Source: Graphiopsis chlorocephala (lineage: Eukaryota > Ascomycota > Dothideomycetes > Cladosporiales > Cladosporiaceae). From it: a DNA stretch of 64,000 bases. Each line of letters begins with the position of its first letter. Within the stretch, counting starts at the first letter, position 1. Location: contig JAIZZJ010000008.1 of NCBI GenBank assembly GCA_022828445.1, positions 682,001-746,000 of the forward strand, written 5' to 3'. The notes beneath the pieces are model-generated. The model did not search any database, was not told where the DNA came from, and saw only the letters and a list, made by a program, of their open reading frames with translations. Of this stretch, positions 29,069 to 40,956 are shown piece after piece. The position numbers were made by a program, and so were the translations under genes.

Positions 29069-31072
29069 TCACGCCTGGCCATGTACCTGTACCTGCGCCT
29101 GCGTCGCCAGCAGTGCCTGACGCCGCTCTTCGGCCTCGCGCATCAGCTCTGCGCAAAGTTGGATGCTGGGTGCAAGGTGCGCCATGTGCTCGATCTCAGC
29201 GACCACTTCGGCGATCATGACATTCATCTGATGGGCTGGTGGCAATAGTGCTGAAAGTGCTCCGCTTAGCGTTGCTCCCATGATCAGTAGGGCTTGGGAC
29301 ACAATGCTGAGGGCTCCTTGCCACAGATATGGGATGTGACCGTCGTGGTGCGTGGTGATGTACTCCAGCTGGCGGATGCAAGCTTCTAGGCATTTCCTGC
29401 AAGCGTCTTGCACCCCAGGTTCTTGCGCGCAAGTTTCATCGGCTAATACAGCGAGAATGTATGGGCGATAGATGATGGTGCGGCAGGCAAAGTAGCGGAG
29501 GCGGAGGACCGTCTGTACCTGTGTTCTAGCAGGAGCCCGTTCGCGAGGGAATTTGACTGGTGCAGGTAGAGTTTCGTACCACTGTGTCAGCTGGGAATCA
29601 AGCTCTGCGGTGACCGGGTCAAGGGAAGATGTGAGACCGCTTGCGCCGCGGGTGCTGCGCTCAGTTGTGTAGATAAGATGGGAGACCCGATTCAAAAGAC
29701 GACGAAGGGCAATCTCGGCGAGGAAGTACCACAATTCGTCTGAACCTGGAAGCTCCTCTGCTGACGCTGTCGCAGGATCGTAAGGGAATGGGCGCGGCAG
29801 GCGCATGCTTTCTTCGAATTGGACAATACCGGAATGTGGGAGATCCATCTCGGCAAGGAGGTCGGACTCAATCATCAGAGTGTTCCAGTACACTCGTTCA
29901 CTCAGCTCACGCAGCTGAGGCGGGATCGATTGTTGAGAAGAAAGCAGCAGTTGTACCTTCATGCTTGTGTTATGTAAGAGATTCCACGCTTCCAAAGGAC
30001 GAACCAAGTAGAGTAGGTAGGCAGATGCAAGGATGTGGCACTGAGTACTCAGAATGTCATTCCGGGTTAGAAGACTTGGCAACAGGTTCCAGGCGGCAGC
30101 GAAGTATGGCAAGCCTGGCGGCAGTTGATCCACAGGGACACGTGAGATACTGATGCCTGAGTGCGCTGCTTGGCCTAGCGCGAGAACCAGCAGTACCATG
30201 CAGCTGTCTGGAAGGGAGCGGCAGCCGGAAGCCATTGCGTTATGGTAGTAGGTATGCCAAGTGGCCGGGTCGACGCACGCATACCACACATTGACTCGCT
30301 GGAAAAATGCCTGTGCATAAGCATGAGCAGCGGAAAAATCCAGGGAGTATCTGCCCATCTCCAGAGGCGGGCGGGCCATCTCGAGCTGCAAGAGCGTCTG
30401 TGGGTCGCATTGCAGAGAAACCAGTTCCTGGATAATGGGCCACTGGAGTAAGTTCAGCGCCGGTGTAGTGTGGGTCTTGGGCATTGTCGAGATGTTCGCT
30501 TGCCAGGTGCCTAGCCCGCTGGGTGGAGGTGGCAAGGCAGCCATGGGCGCACTGGTTGTGCTCATTCGTTTGACATGCATGTCTTCTGAGGCCGTGTTAC
30601 TAGTCGCTGGTGAAATTGGACCGCTTGTTGCGCTCAGGCTCGTTGCACTATTCGTACCAGACTGTAGGAGAACTTCGATACGCGCCAGGCGTTCAAGAAT
30701 GAGTTTGTCTCCAGCATCAAGTTTGATTCCAGGCTCGCGGTACACGCATTCGGCATGCAACTCAGTGCACAGCCTGCATTTTGGGCGGCCACCGTCACAC
30801 CTTGACTTCCGGCTTCGACATATTTCACAGGCAATGGTTGCTCTGCGCCGAGGGTAGTCCAGGGGGTCGGCGGGAAATCTCAAGGATTTCCCATCAACAG
30901 ACTCCGTGGCCTTGTAGTCGGCACTCATCATTTCGTCCATGGCTTCGACCCGGCTTGAGGGCTTGTCGTAGGAGGAGCGAGCCCTCTTCAGCCCCGGTCT
31001 TTCGGGAGCTGTGGTGGAAGTAGTGTCGGAATGGCCGTTGCGCGAGCCCTCGTCGGCAGATGTGGGCTCCAT
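29069..31072 (-). CDS. Zn2Cys6 fungal transcription factor
   Basis: 667 aa, single exon. The binuclear zinc cluster at residues 82-109 (CEICRSRKSRC then CRLCTELHAEC) has spacing C-x2-C-x6-C-x6-C-x2-C-x6-C, the Gal4-type DNA-binding domain. Basic residues precede it (YPRRRATIA). A linker helix (LERLARIEVLLQSG) may mediate dimerisation. Residues about 230-560 resemble the fungal-specific middle homology domain (YSLDFSAAHAYAQAFFQRVN, LPHSGIVQFEESMRLPRPFP). The protein is nuclear. Target genes are not apparent, since neighbours are 5S rRNA and eIF2B epsilon and no pathway cluster adjoins it. Confidence 0.88.
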   Translation of the reverse strand: MEPTSADEGSRNGHSDTTSTTAPERPGLKRARSSYDKPSSRVEAMDEMMSADYKATESVDGKSLRFPADPLDYPRRRATIACEICRSRKSRCDGGRPKCRLCTELHAECVYREPGIKLDAGDKLILERLARIEVLLQSGTNSATSLSATSGPISPATSNTASEDMHVKRMSTTSAPMAALPPPPSGLGTWQANISTMPKTHTTPALNLLQWPIIQELVSLQCDPQTLLQLEMARPPLEMGRYSLDFSAAHAYAQAFFQRVNVWYACVDPATWHTYYHNAMASGCRSLPDSCMVLLVLALGQAAHSGISISRVPVDQLPPGLPYFAAAWNLLPSLLTRNDILSTQCHILASAYLLYLVRPLEAWNLLHNTSMKVQLLLSSQQSIPPQLRELSERVYWNTLMIESDLLAEMDLPHSGIVQFEESMRLPRPFPYDPATASAEELPGSDELWYFLAEIALRRLLNRVSHLIYTTERSTRGASGLTSSLDPVTAELDSQLTQWYETLPAPVKFPRERAPARTQVQTVLRLRYFACRTIIYRPYILAVLADETCAQEPGVQDACRKCLEACIRQLEYITTHHDGHIPYLWQGALSIVSQALLIMGATLSGALSALLPPAHQMNVMIAEVVAEIEHMAHLAPSIQLCAELMREAEERRQALLATQAQVQVHGQA

Positions 31073-32273
31073 GATAAAGGTCTTGTTTGGGAGGACCGAT
31101 ATAAAAACGAGAGTCCAGAGAGACTGTCAGTTGTTTGAATATCGCCGGCTCGAGCTATGAGTGCACCGTGTGGCGCGTCCGGCTATGCACTCTCACTCGA
31201 CCCTTGCGCCTCAGCGGTAGGATAGTGCTAGTAGACTGGGGAAAGGTGTGCCACCAGGTCGTAAGCCCATCATTGTATATTAACTGGCAGCCTTCACACA
31301 CAAAGGGTCTGGGAGGCCATTGGAGGAGCAGGGCCCCAAGGCTGTTCTGCCGTCGGCTGGTGACATGTAAGCCACATCGTCGCTAGCAGCCGCCGCCGGC
31401 TAACTATGGGCTTTGCTGCTCTTCCCCCGCAAAGGATTTATTGGAGAAATTGGAGAAATTGGCTAGGCGAAAGCGATGCGTGTTGGGGCCTGTTGGCCAG
31501 GCGAGCCAGATGCGTGAGGGATCGCCTCGTGATAGGGCCAGCTGGTACGAGGTGAGGTCTCATCCGTAACACAAAGCCAATTTCCCGTGTGCCTTTCGCG
31601 TGGCCTAGACGATCTGTGCAACCTACGTTTCCGGTGAGATACTGGGCAGGCGTATTGGCAGCCTTGAAATACGGTAGAGGCAATTTTGTGGTACAAAGTG
31701 TATACGTAATGGTCAATCTTATGCTCTGGTCCAGGGACAATCTCGCAACCACCAACACTGTTGGCGAATCAAGTTACCAGACATACATGCACCAATCTGA
31801 ATTCTCAGAAGATATGACGTTTCAGTGGTCTGGTACCTGCTAGCCGTTACATGGGTGCGGTTGAATGCCGTTGAGCACTGTGAGTATCTCGGTTGTGAAG
31901 GGTCATGTTTCCAAGGCATATATGTATCCGACAATGTCATCAGCATAAAGAGCCAGAGCCAGTAATATGTACGCAGACTTATGAAAGTGTGCATACGCGC
32001 TATGGATGACAATGAGCACAACCATCCACGACGCGGTTCTCGAAACACTTAGAAGAATCTTCTGCGGCGTACAAAATGCTTAAGAGCAATCCTCGGTGAT
32101 TTTGTATCCTTAAAGATGTAAAGTAAAGAAGAGTCGATCGCAAACTCCCGCTGTTTGCTTTCAGAAGTTCGAGTCGCCACAGATGACTCGACTCTGGGGA
32201 CTTGCGATTTGAACCTCGAAATCTGCAGTGTGATTCGCACCCACAACAACACCCACGCCATCTCGACATAAAA
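31073..32273. other. Divergent intergenic region, 1.2 kb
   Basis: Holds the promoters of the Zn2Cys6 regulator (minus) and eIF2B epsilon (plus). A direct repeat of GGAGAAATT occurs twice in tandem near 31443. No gene or RNA recognised. Confidence 0.45.
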
Positions 32274-34536
32274 ATGCCTCCTAAATCTGGCAAGAAAGGC
32301 GGTGCTGCCGACAAAGGCAAGAATTCTGCCGAGGAGGAGCGCCCCGATCCCCTCCAGGCTCTTGTATGTTCATCCCTCTGACGCGAAAAAAAGTGCCGAG
32401 TCATGCATCGACAATAATGAAGCCAATATATACATGACCAGAACTAATACATGTCAATTACAGATCCTGGCCGATTCTTTCGAGCCGAAATTTGAGCCTT
32501 TCACGCTCGAGAAGCCACGATGCCTTCTACCTTTAGCAAACACGCCACTGATCGAGTACACCCTCGAGTTCTTGGCGAACGCAGGCGTGGAGGAGGTGTT
32601 CATCTGCTGCGGCAACCACACTGAGCAGGTTGAGGCTTATGTCGCGGCCAGCAAATGGACGCGCCCTACATCGCCCTTCAGTGTTGAGATTGTGCGCTCA
32701 TCTGCTGCCCACTCCATTGGTGACGCCATGCGCGACATGGATCAGAAGGGCCTACTCACTGGAGACTTTGTCTGCGTGTATGGTGATGTGGTCGCCAGCG
32801 TGGGAATTGAAAGCGCCATCCGCGCGCACAAGCAGAGGAGAGAGAAGAGTAAGAACGCCGTGATGACCATGGTTTTGCGCGAGGCGGGCGACCAACACCG
32901 CACCAAAGCACACGGCACGCGTCCAGTCTTCGTCATGGACCCCACCAGGGACCGCTGTTTGCACTATGAGCAGATGCGTCCCGGCCAAGTGCATCCACGA
33001 CTGAACATCGACGGCGAGATTCTGACCGACTGCCCGGAAATTGAAGTCAGAGCTGATCTCATCGACTGCGGCATTGATATCTGCTCGCCTGAGGTTCTGG
33101 CCCAGTGGAGTGATAACTTTGATTGGCAACAGCCACGTAGAGGCTTCTTGTACGGCACACTCAAGGATCACGAACTGAACGGAATGACCATCCACACACA
33201 CGTGGCCACTGAGGGCTATGCGGCCCGAGTGAAGAGTCTGCAAATGTACGATGCGGTCAGCAAAGACATTGTGGGCAGGTATTCATACCCACTGTGTCCA
33301 GACGCAAACCTGCTTAGGCAGCAGAGTTATGCAGTCGGAAAGAGTGGAGTATATCGTGAGGAGGGCGTGGTACTGGCAAGGAGTGCGGTCGTGAAGAAGA
33401 AGACCGTTCTGGGCAAGGCAACAAGCATTGGAGAAGGCAGTGTGGTCACTAACAGTGTCATCGGTAGACGGTGTGTCATTGGCCGAAGGGTCAAGATTGA
33501 CGGTGCTTACATTTGGGACGACGCCAAGATCGGCGACGACACCGTGATCGAGAGAGCAGTGGTGGCAAATGAGGCAACTATCGGAAAGAACTGCAAGATC
33601 TCGCCTGGAGCTCTCGTTTCCTACAACACCGTCGTTGCAGATGGCACAACTGTTCAAAGCTCAGGGCGAATCACACGCTTTAAGGTCAAGCGAGGCTACG
33701 AGGTAGACGAGTTGATTGAAGGCACTACAGATCCCAAGATCGTGGGTGAGGGCGGCGAAGGATTCAACCAAGAGCCCGATTCAGACGACGATGAACATTT
33801 CGAAAGTCTAATCCCGCAACTCAACCTCAAGGACAACGACGACGCCGTTTCTATCTCTACTCTGAACTCAGACGACGAAGACGATTCCGACTTCGACACC
33901 GACTCCCAGCCTCGCTCTCACAGGGCGGAAAGCTTTGGCTCTGTCCTGTCAGACGAAAGTGCCGGTGAGGCAGAGGCTCGACGCAGCGCCGCAGACTTTC
34001 ACCACGAAGCTGCGGGCAGTATTTTCGACTCATTGCAGCGCGGCGATAGCCCTGACAGCATTCAGCTCGAACTCAAGGCACTCACACTTAGCAGTAATGC
34101 TGACGGCACCCAAGTGCGCCGCGCTGTCGCTGTCGCAATGATGAAACGTATCACTTCCCTGCTGGATTCTGGCCTGCCACCACAGAAAGCGGTCACAGAG
34201 ACGATTTCACCCAACCGACTCCTCATCGAACGTGCGGTGCTCGACAGAGACGAGGAAGATAACCCCGAGTCCGTTGAGTTCTTGCTGTTCGTCCAGACCG
34301 ACCTTACTCACCGACCTCAGGGTGGCAAGGTGTTGCTCTATGTGTGCAATGCCCTAGTCAGCTTGGAAATCTTCGAGAGCGAGGCGTTGGAGCAGTGGCT
34401 CGAGGATGAGAGAAGTGGAGCAAACGCAGAAATGATCGAGGTCAAGCGCGAGACCGAGGAGATTATGGGTGGCGACAGTGAGGAGGAGAGCAGTGAGGAA
34501 GAAGAGGACAGCGACGACGATGACGATGATGAGTAG
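32274..34536 (+). CDS. GCD6: Translation initiation factor eIF2B, epsilon subunit
   Basis: Exon 1 (32274-32363, MPPKSGKKGGAADKGKN) and exon 2 (32464-34536) join across a 100 nt GT-AG intron to 720 aa. It is the catalytic subunit of the eIF2B guanine-nucleotide exchange factor that recharges eIF2 with GTP. Domains in order: nucleotidyltransferase-like (about 30-260, LEKPRCLLPLANTPLIEYTL), left-handed beta-helix with hexapeptide repeats (about 335-470, VVKKKTVLGKATSIGEGSVV and IGRRCVIGRRVKIDGAYIWD), an acidic linker, and the C-terminal W2/HEAT domain (about 570-700), ending in an acidic Glu/Asp tail. Without the first exon the frame lacks a sensible start, which supports the intron. Confidence 0.93.
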
Positions 34537-35137
34537 TTTACGGAAGTATTGAAAATACAAGGATATCAATTTATTATAACTACGCGCAATACCACGACTA
34601 ACCATAATGATCAGGCAACCATGGATGCCTTGAGTAGTGCCGGTTAGTGAAGTAGATTCGGCTATAACGCGGGCCCGAGCGCAGCGCTAGCGTCCGAATC
34701 CGGAACAATCGTCACAGGGCGAGGCAGGCGCGCAGCAGCAGGCACTTCTAAGCGAATCATAAGACACACCAAGCACCTCGAAACATCTGCCACAACCTCT
34801 GTTTCTGCTTACACCGACCACCTTCACCACTGGCTCGCGACTCCACTTTACTTTGCTAATATCACGAGACCAGTGACCTCGTTTCCCATCCCCGCCGCTC
34901 TCATCTCTCATCCTCACAGTTCCGCCTTCCGTCATAGTAGCGGAGGCAGCACAAACGCCCACCACGCCTCCACTCGGCGCACAGAAGCGCAAACACGAAG
35001 ATCCCGCGGAGCAAACGCCCGCAGCCATCTCTTCCACGCTCGCAGCTGAGCAGCAGCCTGCCAGGAAGGCGAGCAAGACATTCCACATCGCAGGGGCCGC
35101 CGCTTTGCCGGCTACGCCTCTCAGCAGCAACGGAAAC
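34537..35137. other. eIF2B epsilon 3' region and RBR ligase upstream region
   Basis: From 34877 to 35137 a stop-free stretch of 87 codons is in frame with the RBR gene but has no ATG. CCTCACAG at 34912-34919 is a possible splice acceptor. See the finding on a longer N-terminus. Confidence 0.4.
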
Positions 35138-36919
35138 ATGGACTCAGATATCGAAGACTTCAACAGCGTCGCTAGCAGCGACGACTTTGGTGAGGATGCC
35201 GGCAGCAGTCTCGGTGGAGGTAAGTTGCCACAATCATCCATAGCACGAGGGGAGGGGTGGCGGGGTAGTAACTGACATCGATCAGACGACTCGGATGTCG
35301 AGCTCGACGACGACTTTGGAGACGACGCGGCTTTCGAGACACAGGACAAGGACCTGAGGGCGAAGAAGAAGTACTTCGAGGTCGACTTCGAGGTGTACAG
35401 CCCACAGGATATCCAAGCACAGCAGGACAAACAGGTGGATGAAGTGGCAGGGCTTCTGGAACAACCAAAGGAGTCTACGGCAATCCTGCTGCGATACTTC
35501 CGCTGGAACAAGGAACGTCTGATCGAACAATACATGGACAACCAAGAGGAGGTGCTCAGCAAGGCTGGTCTGGGCCAGGACATGAGTGCGAGCCCGCCGC
35601 ATATTGAGACAAGAGACGATTTCACATGCGATATCTGCTGTGAAGATGGCCCTGGGTTGGAGACATTCGCGATGAAATGCGAGCACAGATTCTGCATCGA
35701 CTGTTACAGGCAGTACCTGTCTCAGAAGATCAAGGAAGAAGGCGAGGCGGCACGGATTAAGTGTCCTGGAGATGGCTGCAACTCGATCATAGACTCCAAG
35801 TCACTCAACTTGCTGGTAACGGCCGATCTCACCGACCGTTATCACGAGCTCCTCATGCGCACCTACGTGGACGACAAGGAAAATCTTAAGTGGTGTCCTG
35901 CGCCGAACTGCGAGTACGCTGTGGAGTGTGGTGTTAAGAAGCGGGATCTCAACCGCATTGTCCCATCGGTGATGTGCGACAGCAAGCATGGCTTCTGCTT
36001 TGGCTGCACACTCGCAGACCATCAGCCCTGCCCTTGCAGCTTGGTGAAGAAGTGGTTGAAGAAGTGTGAGGACGACTCGGAAACTGCCAATTGGATCTCA
36101 GCAAACACCAAGGAATGTCCCAAATGTGGGTCTACGATTGAGAAGAACGGAGGATGTAACCACATGACATGCCGCAAGTGCAGGAACGAGTTCTGCTGGA
36201 TGGTAAGTTCAACCTGTAATACATGGTTTGAAATCAAGCTAATGTAGTACTCGTAGTGCATGGGTCTCTGGTCTGAGCACGGCACATCTTGGTACAACTG
36301 CAACCGTTACGAAGAGAAGTCTGGCACCGAGGCCCGCGATTCACAAGCAAAATCCAGGCAATCTCTGGAACGCTACCTACACTACTACAACCGCTATGCC
36401 AACCACGAACAGAGTGCCAAACTGGACAAAGATATTTTCCACAAGACGGAAAAGAAGATGACTCTGCTACAGAGCTCATCAAACATGTCTTGGATCGAGG
36501 TGCAGTTCTTGGAGACCGCCAGTAAGGCTTTGCAACAGTGTCGTCAGACTCTGAAGTGGACGTACGCTTTTGCCTACTACCTTGCGCGGAACAACCAGAC
36601 AGAGATCTTCGAAGACAATCAGAAGGACTTGGAGATGGCTGTGGAGAACTTGAGCGAGGTATGTTTGAATATGGTTGTCTCACATCTGTACCGAATTTGA
36701 CTAACGCAACTGCAGATGTTCGAGAAGCAACCAGACCAGCTGGCAAGCTTGAAGGTCCAAATGATGGACAAGACAGCGTACTGCACTCAGCGCCACATCA
36801 TTCTTCTCGATGACACGGCCAAGAATCTCAAAGAGGGTATGTAACCTACGTGCAACCCTTGACAAACAGTGCTAACAACCCCTGCAGAGAATTGGCAGTT
36901 CAACACCTCACTCAGCTGA
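35138..36919 (+). CDS. RBR E3 ubiquitin ligase, Ariadne type (five exons)
   Basis: Exons 35138-35219, 35286-36202, 36257-36658, 36716-36836 and 36888-36919 join in frame to 517 aa, with GT-AG introns of 66, 54, 57 and 51 nt. Acidic N-terminus (MDSDIEDFNSVASSDDFGED), UBA-like helices (about 75-115), RING1 from Cys142 (CDICCEDGPG...CEHRFCIDC), IBR (about 210-275), RING2 from Cys305, and the C-terminal Ariadne domain with coiled coil (ERYLHYYNRYANHEQSAKLD) ending ENWQFNTSLS. RING2 carries the catalytic cysteine that accepts ubiquitin from E2 (GGCNHMTC, about Cys318), so it should be active by the RING/HECT-hybrid mechanism. ATG context AAACATGG is good, but the frame is open upstream. Confidence 0.92.
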
Positions 36920-38030
36920 GACCGACCCCTTTGGACTTCTCTGTCCAATCTCTATTCGACACGACTTCTTACAAGCAACGGCGCATGGTATGCGAGGCTT
37001 CTTCTGTTCGGCGTTCTGATGTTTTTTTTCGGTGGCTTGCGACGATATGGGGGTCAGCTTGGCGTCGGGCATGTTTTCTTCATGGGATGAAGCTATCGCG
37101 CGATGCCTGCCCTGCGAGGCATACTACGAACTGATCAAGTATGTGTACATCCGAAACAAGCTTGAAGATGATAGCCATGATACCCTTTTTAAAATCTTGT
37201 CTGTCTCGAGTTTCTGAGGGGACGTGAAGTGGCGTGTTTGGAACCAATGAGAGATACAGACAATGATATCAAGTGGAGATCCATGCTTGTAGTCTGTCAT
37301 ACACACTGCAGTCTCGGGAGAAGTGTTCGAGCAGATAGCACAATATGTTTGTTGGAAAAGCAACGATCGTCAAGCTCAGTCTCTACATGTTCCGCACAGC
37401 TTTGGCATGCTCCTGGCGTTGAACCGGCAGCGATGACATTTGCGCATTAATAACGTCAGTGAGAGCTACCAAACCATTACAAAGGCCACCCAAAGCACAA
37501 CAGAAGTCGTCGAAGCAGCCGCCGGGTCCTTTTTACGGTCTTTCGCCTCTAATCACACTAATTCCAGTTTGAAAAATGAGTGTACCCTAACCCTTTTTAC
37601 CCCAAGATATCTTGTTCCAATCGCTTTGGATGTAAGTTACATGAATGTACGTGGATGTTGGTCATTCTCGATTTACTTATACACTTGCTGTGATGCGCAA
37701 CCTTGGTGAGTGATCAGAGGCTAGAGAGTCATGTTGCCATGGTTTGCTCGTGCGCTGGAGCGAATCGATCAAGAGCAGAACGGATCTCTTCGAGATGGGG
37801 GATTGACGTGTGTGATGCACGCGGGTTGACCGTTACAGTCGCCTGTAGGAAAGGAATTTGGATGGAAAGGAACGATATGCAACGATCAACAGGGGCTGTC
37901 AGACCGGACTTGACGGGGCAGAAACCTTATCGTTCACATCAGTTCTCATCACTATCTATCTATCGTGACACACTCGAGCGCCTGTGCTGCTCTCATACCA
38001 CCTCTCACAACCCCTTCCCTCTCGACAAAA
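36920..38030. other. Convergent intergenic region, 1.1 kb
   Basis: Between the 3' ends of the RBR ligase and the secreted Cys-rich protein. Short frames only; no RNA gene or clear repeat. Confidence 0.45.
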
Positions 38031-39923
38031 TCACTTCTCCCGACGACCCTTCTGCCCGGTCCTAGACCCCGGCTTCCCCCACCCCAAATGCGACCACTGT
38101 GGCCTTCCTCCCCGCCACCACGACCCCTGAGACTTATGGTGTCGGTTGCCCTCATCGACTCCATAATTACCACCTTCATGAGCCCACGGAGGCGACCCTC
38201 CCCAAGGCCCTCTCAACCCACCATACGGTTGCGGCAGGCCTTGGCTCGGCGCCGGCGCCGGCGTGCTGGTATCTTCTGCTTCTTCAGACGCAGTCGCAGT
38301 CGCGTCCACCAGACTATCACCGGATCCATGTCTCGTGCAGACGAGTTCTTTGGAGTCTCCGTTTATGATGTAGAAGCAGTATGGGTCGTCCGGGTAGGGT
38401 AACCATCCCGAGGGGAGATTCGTGAATGGCCCGCCTCGAGCCGTGGTGGGAAAGTCTGAGGCAGACGCAGGTGTGCTGGTGTCTTCTGATATAGGGACAG
38501 TCGCTGTTGCGAACTCGGTGCTCGCGGTGCCTCCTCTCTGACAGACGATGTTGGAGTACCCGCCCTCTTCGGTCGCGGTCATGTAGTAGCAGTATGGATC
38601 TGGGTAAGGAGCAGCTCCGGGGGGAAGACTTGTGAATGGTTGGAAGCGGTGTGTGGTAATGAAACCTGACTCTAAGGTAGGTGCAGACGCGTAGCCTGTG
38701 CCAGCAATAGCTGATCCCTCACAGGCTACTGCTACGCCCGAAACATAAGAGCAGTGGGGGTCGAGGCTGATTGGAGCCGGGAAAGGAGGATCTGTTGCTG
38801 TGGTTGTGGGTTGGGCGATCGGGTTTGTGAGGATGAGAGTTGGCTGTGGGAAGATGCTGCCGTCGTATCTTGACATGTTCAAGTACGAAAGCCCCGTAGA
38901 GATCGGCGGCCGCGGCAATGAGCCAGTCGATAAAGCTGGGTACGCAGCCGGTGGAATCGCTGCGCGGATGAAGGCCATGTGATCAGGATCTGCGACCTTG
39001 ACGTAAGGATCCAAGGCCAGGACACACTCCTCAGTTGACCATGAGGCGCCTAAGCATGTCACATTACGTTCGTCACATCTAGACATGCAGTATGTAGCTG
39101 GCAGAGGTTCGCCGAAAGCATAGTCTAGCGTGGCGTCCAGGCTGTAGCCGCAGTGAACAGTGTATGTGACGTTATGCCTGTCCGTCACTGTCTGGTTATC
39201 GCAGGCTGGACATGTTGGGTTGGCGCTGGAGCATATGTTGTTGTCAGGAATCGACGAGTTCACGGGGTATGTCGCATCCGGCAGAGTGAAGTTGGCGTAA
39301 TAAGGCCTTGGCATATCCAGTGCTGGCGTCTTCGTGGCGGCTGGGTACGAAGTGGGATACACCAGCGGAATGGTTGCACTCGAAAAGAACTTGGAAGCCA
39401 GGGGGTTCGAAGCGCTTGAGTTCAAAGCGGCTGTGGAGTTGACTGGGAAGTATCGGATCTGCTCGAATGCAATGTCACCGGTTGATGAGCCCAAGCGGAA
39501 ATCTGGACGACCGACTGCGAGCACACAGCTCCCGTTGGCTGCGAGAGTGGTTCCCACGCAATCGACGGCGTTGTCACAGACCACTAGGCACTGACTCGGC
39601 GTGATATACGCGGGTTGAAGGACAGAAGTGTTTGATGAGAGTCCTGCATCGCAGTGGATTTTGTACGTATGCACTCCATCGATGTCGAAGTGTTCTCCAT
39701 CGCAAGCAGGGCAATCGACGTTACCGACATCGCATGTTGGGCTTGATGGTGCCGGCAGGTACTCCTTGGTCGAAGTCGGGAAAGCAATTGGCACAACTGT
39801 GATCGTAGATTGCAGAGTAACTGTGGTGATGAGGCGTGAGCCAGACTGACTGGTGTCTTGTGCCCGACCGCCCGTATTAAAGCAGGCTGAGATGAGACAG
39901 CTAGTTACCAGAGATCGCAACAT
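38031..39923 (-). CDS. Secreted modular Cys-rich protein (Apple/PAN-like modules)
   Basis: 630 aa, single exon. An N-terminal signal peptide is likely (MLRSLVTSCLISACFNTGGRAQ). Two related Cys modules follow: residues about 62-135 (CDVGNVDCPACDG, YKIHCDAG, CLVVCDNAVDC) and about 235-310 (CSSANPTCPACDN, YTVHCGYS, CMSRCDERNVTC). They share CPxCD, Y-x-hydrophobic-HC and a C-x3-C-x5-C end, resembling the Apple/PAN-like domains of fungal surface proteins. Three shorter units (DPHCSY..VAC, DPYCYY..IVC, DPYCFY..LVC) follow, two preceded by PFTxLPxGxxPYP. Many N-x-S/T sites and Ser/Thr/Pro linkers imply heavy glycosylation; the tail is Gly/Trp/His/Arg-rich. Probably cell-wall or extracellular; ligand unknown. 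Confidence 0.78.
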   Translation of the reverse strand: MLRSLVTSCLISACFNTGGRAQDTSQSGSRLITTVTLQSTITVVPIAFPTSTKEYLPAPSSPTCDVGNVDCPACDGEHFDIDGVHTYKIHCDAGLSSNTSVLQPAYITPSQCLVVCDNAVDCVGTTLAANGSCVLAVGRPDFRLGSSTGDIAFEQIRYFPVNSTAALNSSASNPLASKFFSSATIPLVYPTSYPAATKTPALDMPRPYYANFTLPDATYPVNSSIPDNNICSSANPTCPACDNQTVTDRHNVTYTVHCGYSLDATLDYAFGEPLPATYCMSRCDERNVTCLGASWSTEECVLALDPYVKVADPDHMAFIRAAIPPAAYPALSTGSLPRPPISTGLSYLNMSRYDGSIFPQPTLILTNPIAQPTTTATDPPFPAPISLDPHCSYVSGVAVACEGSAIAGTGYASAPTLESGFITTHRFQPFTSLPPGAAPYPDPYCYYMTATEEGGYSNIVCQRGGTASTEFATATVPISEDTSTPASASDFPTTARGGPFTNLPSGWLPYPDDPYCFYIINGDSKELVCTRHGSGDSLVDATATASEEAEDTSTPAPAPSQGLPQPYGGLRGPWGGSPPWAHEGGNYGVDEGNRHHKSQGSWWRGGRPQWSHLGWGKPGSRTGQKGRREK

Positions 39924-40956
39924 CTTTGGAGTGACAAGTTAATGTGAGACATTCTCCAAGAAAGCGAAGCCACCGAGCTGTTATATTGAAGCATGTCGAC
40001 AATACCTATTACATCATCGTAAACGTGCTGAGACGTGTTGAGAGGAAAGGAATGCGGGAGGGTGAGGGAAATGAGGGTGCTGGTCAACTGGGAGCAATCC
40101 TGTGCGTGTTGAATACGAACAATGCAAGGTGATAGGATTTCCTGAGTTCCAGACCGGCGTTTTTGGAGACGGTTGCATACTCTGGGATTTTCTTTCTGGC
40201 AAGCATGCAATATCGTCTTCGTGTAACATTGGTGGATGTCGTAGAGGCAACGATGGCCAGTCAAAAGAAGGCGCCGTGATCGTGTTTTTAGTAGCATCGG
40301 CAACTGAATGTCGTTAGCCTTCTCTCGGAGCGCTGATTGACCACATTAGATTTTTACGACGCTTCTGTGTCTTTGAAGTCTTGAGGATATATCAGTGGAG
40401 CGTGCTGTAACACTAGATTGGGTTGTGAAACGATCGGCTCTACATGTCATGAAGATAGCCTTTGTCGTGTATCAGATCCTTCGTCATCGCCCTCTTTCAA
40501 CAATCATCCTGCTCTTGGAGATGCACGTAACTCACGTGTGGTGAGTGATGTATGGATCAATATGGTAGGAACGGAAGGATGATGCCATGCTCGAAGTAGG
40601 GTTCGGCCCCCTGCGCAGCTCATTTCGGCCATCTTGATAGCGGCCTTCTAGCGTGCCCGGCTCATCTCATATCTCATCTCGTTTGCTTGCAAATGCAGGA
40701 ACAAACACACACCCACACTGACGGCATGCATCGAGGCTGGTGAAGAGCAGTAGCCGTAGCAGTCGAGTCGCCATACTGGAATAGACCGGACGACCACTCC
40801 ATGACCACTGCTGCTTAACGAAGCCATCACCCAACAGCCCCCTGCCCGCGCCATCTCGAACTGGACTGGAACTCTTCGGTCACACCACCACCGCGCCGCA
40901 TAAGACACAGCATACGGCGCCGCATCCCACTCGAATATACTACAACTACACACACA
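39924..40956. other. Divergent intergenic region, 1 kb
   Basis: Promoters of the secreted protein (minus) and the Erf4-type gene (plus). No gene, RNA or strong repeat recognised. Confidence 0.45.

Noticed and set aside
32205..32235. tRNA T-arm-like word (reverse strand GAGGTTCAAATC)
   Set aside because: No five-base stem around the loop and no D-arm or acceptor stem could be found.
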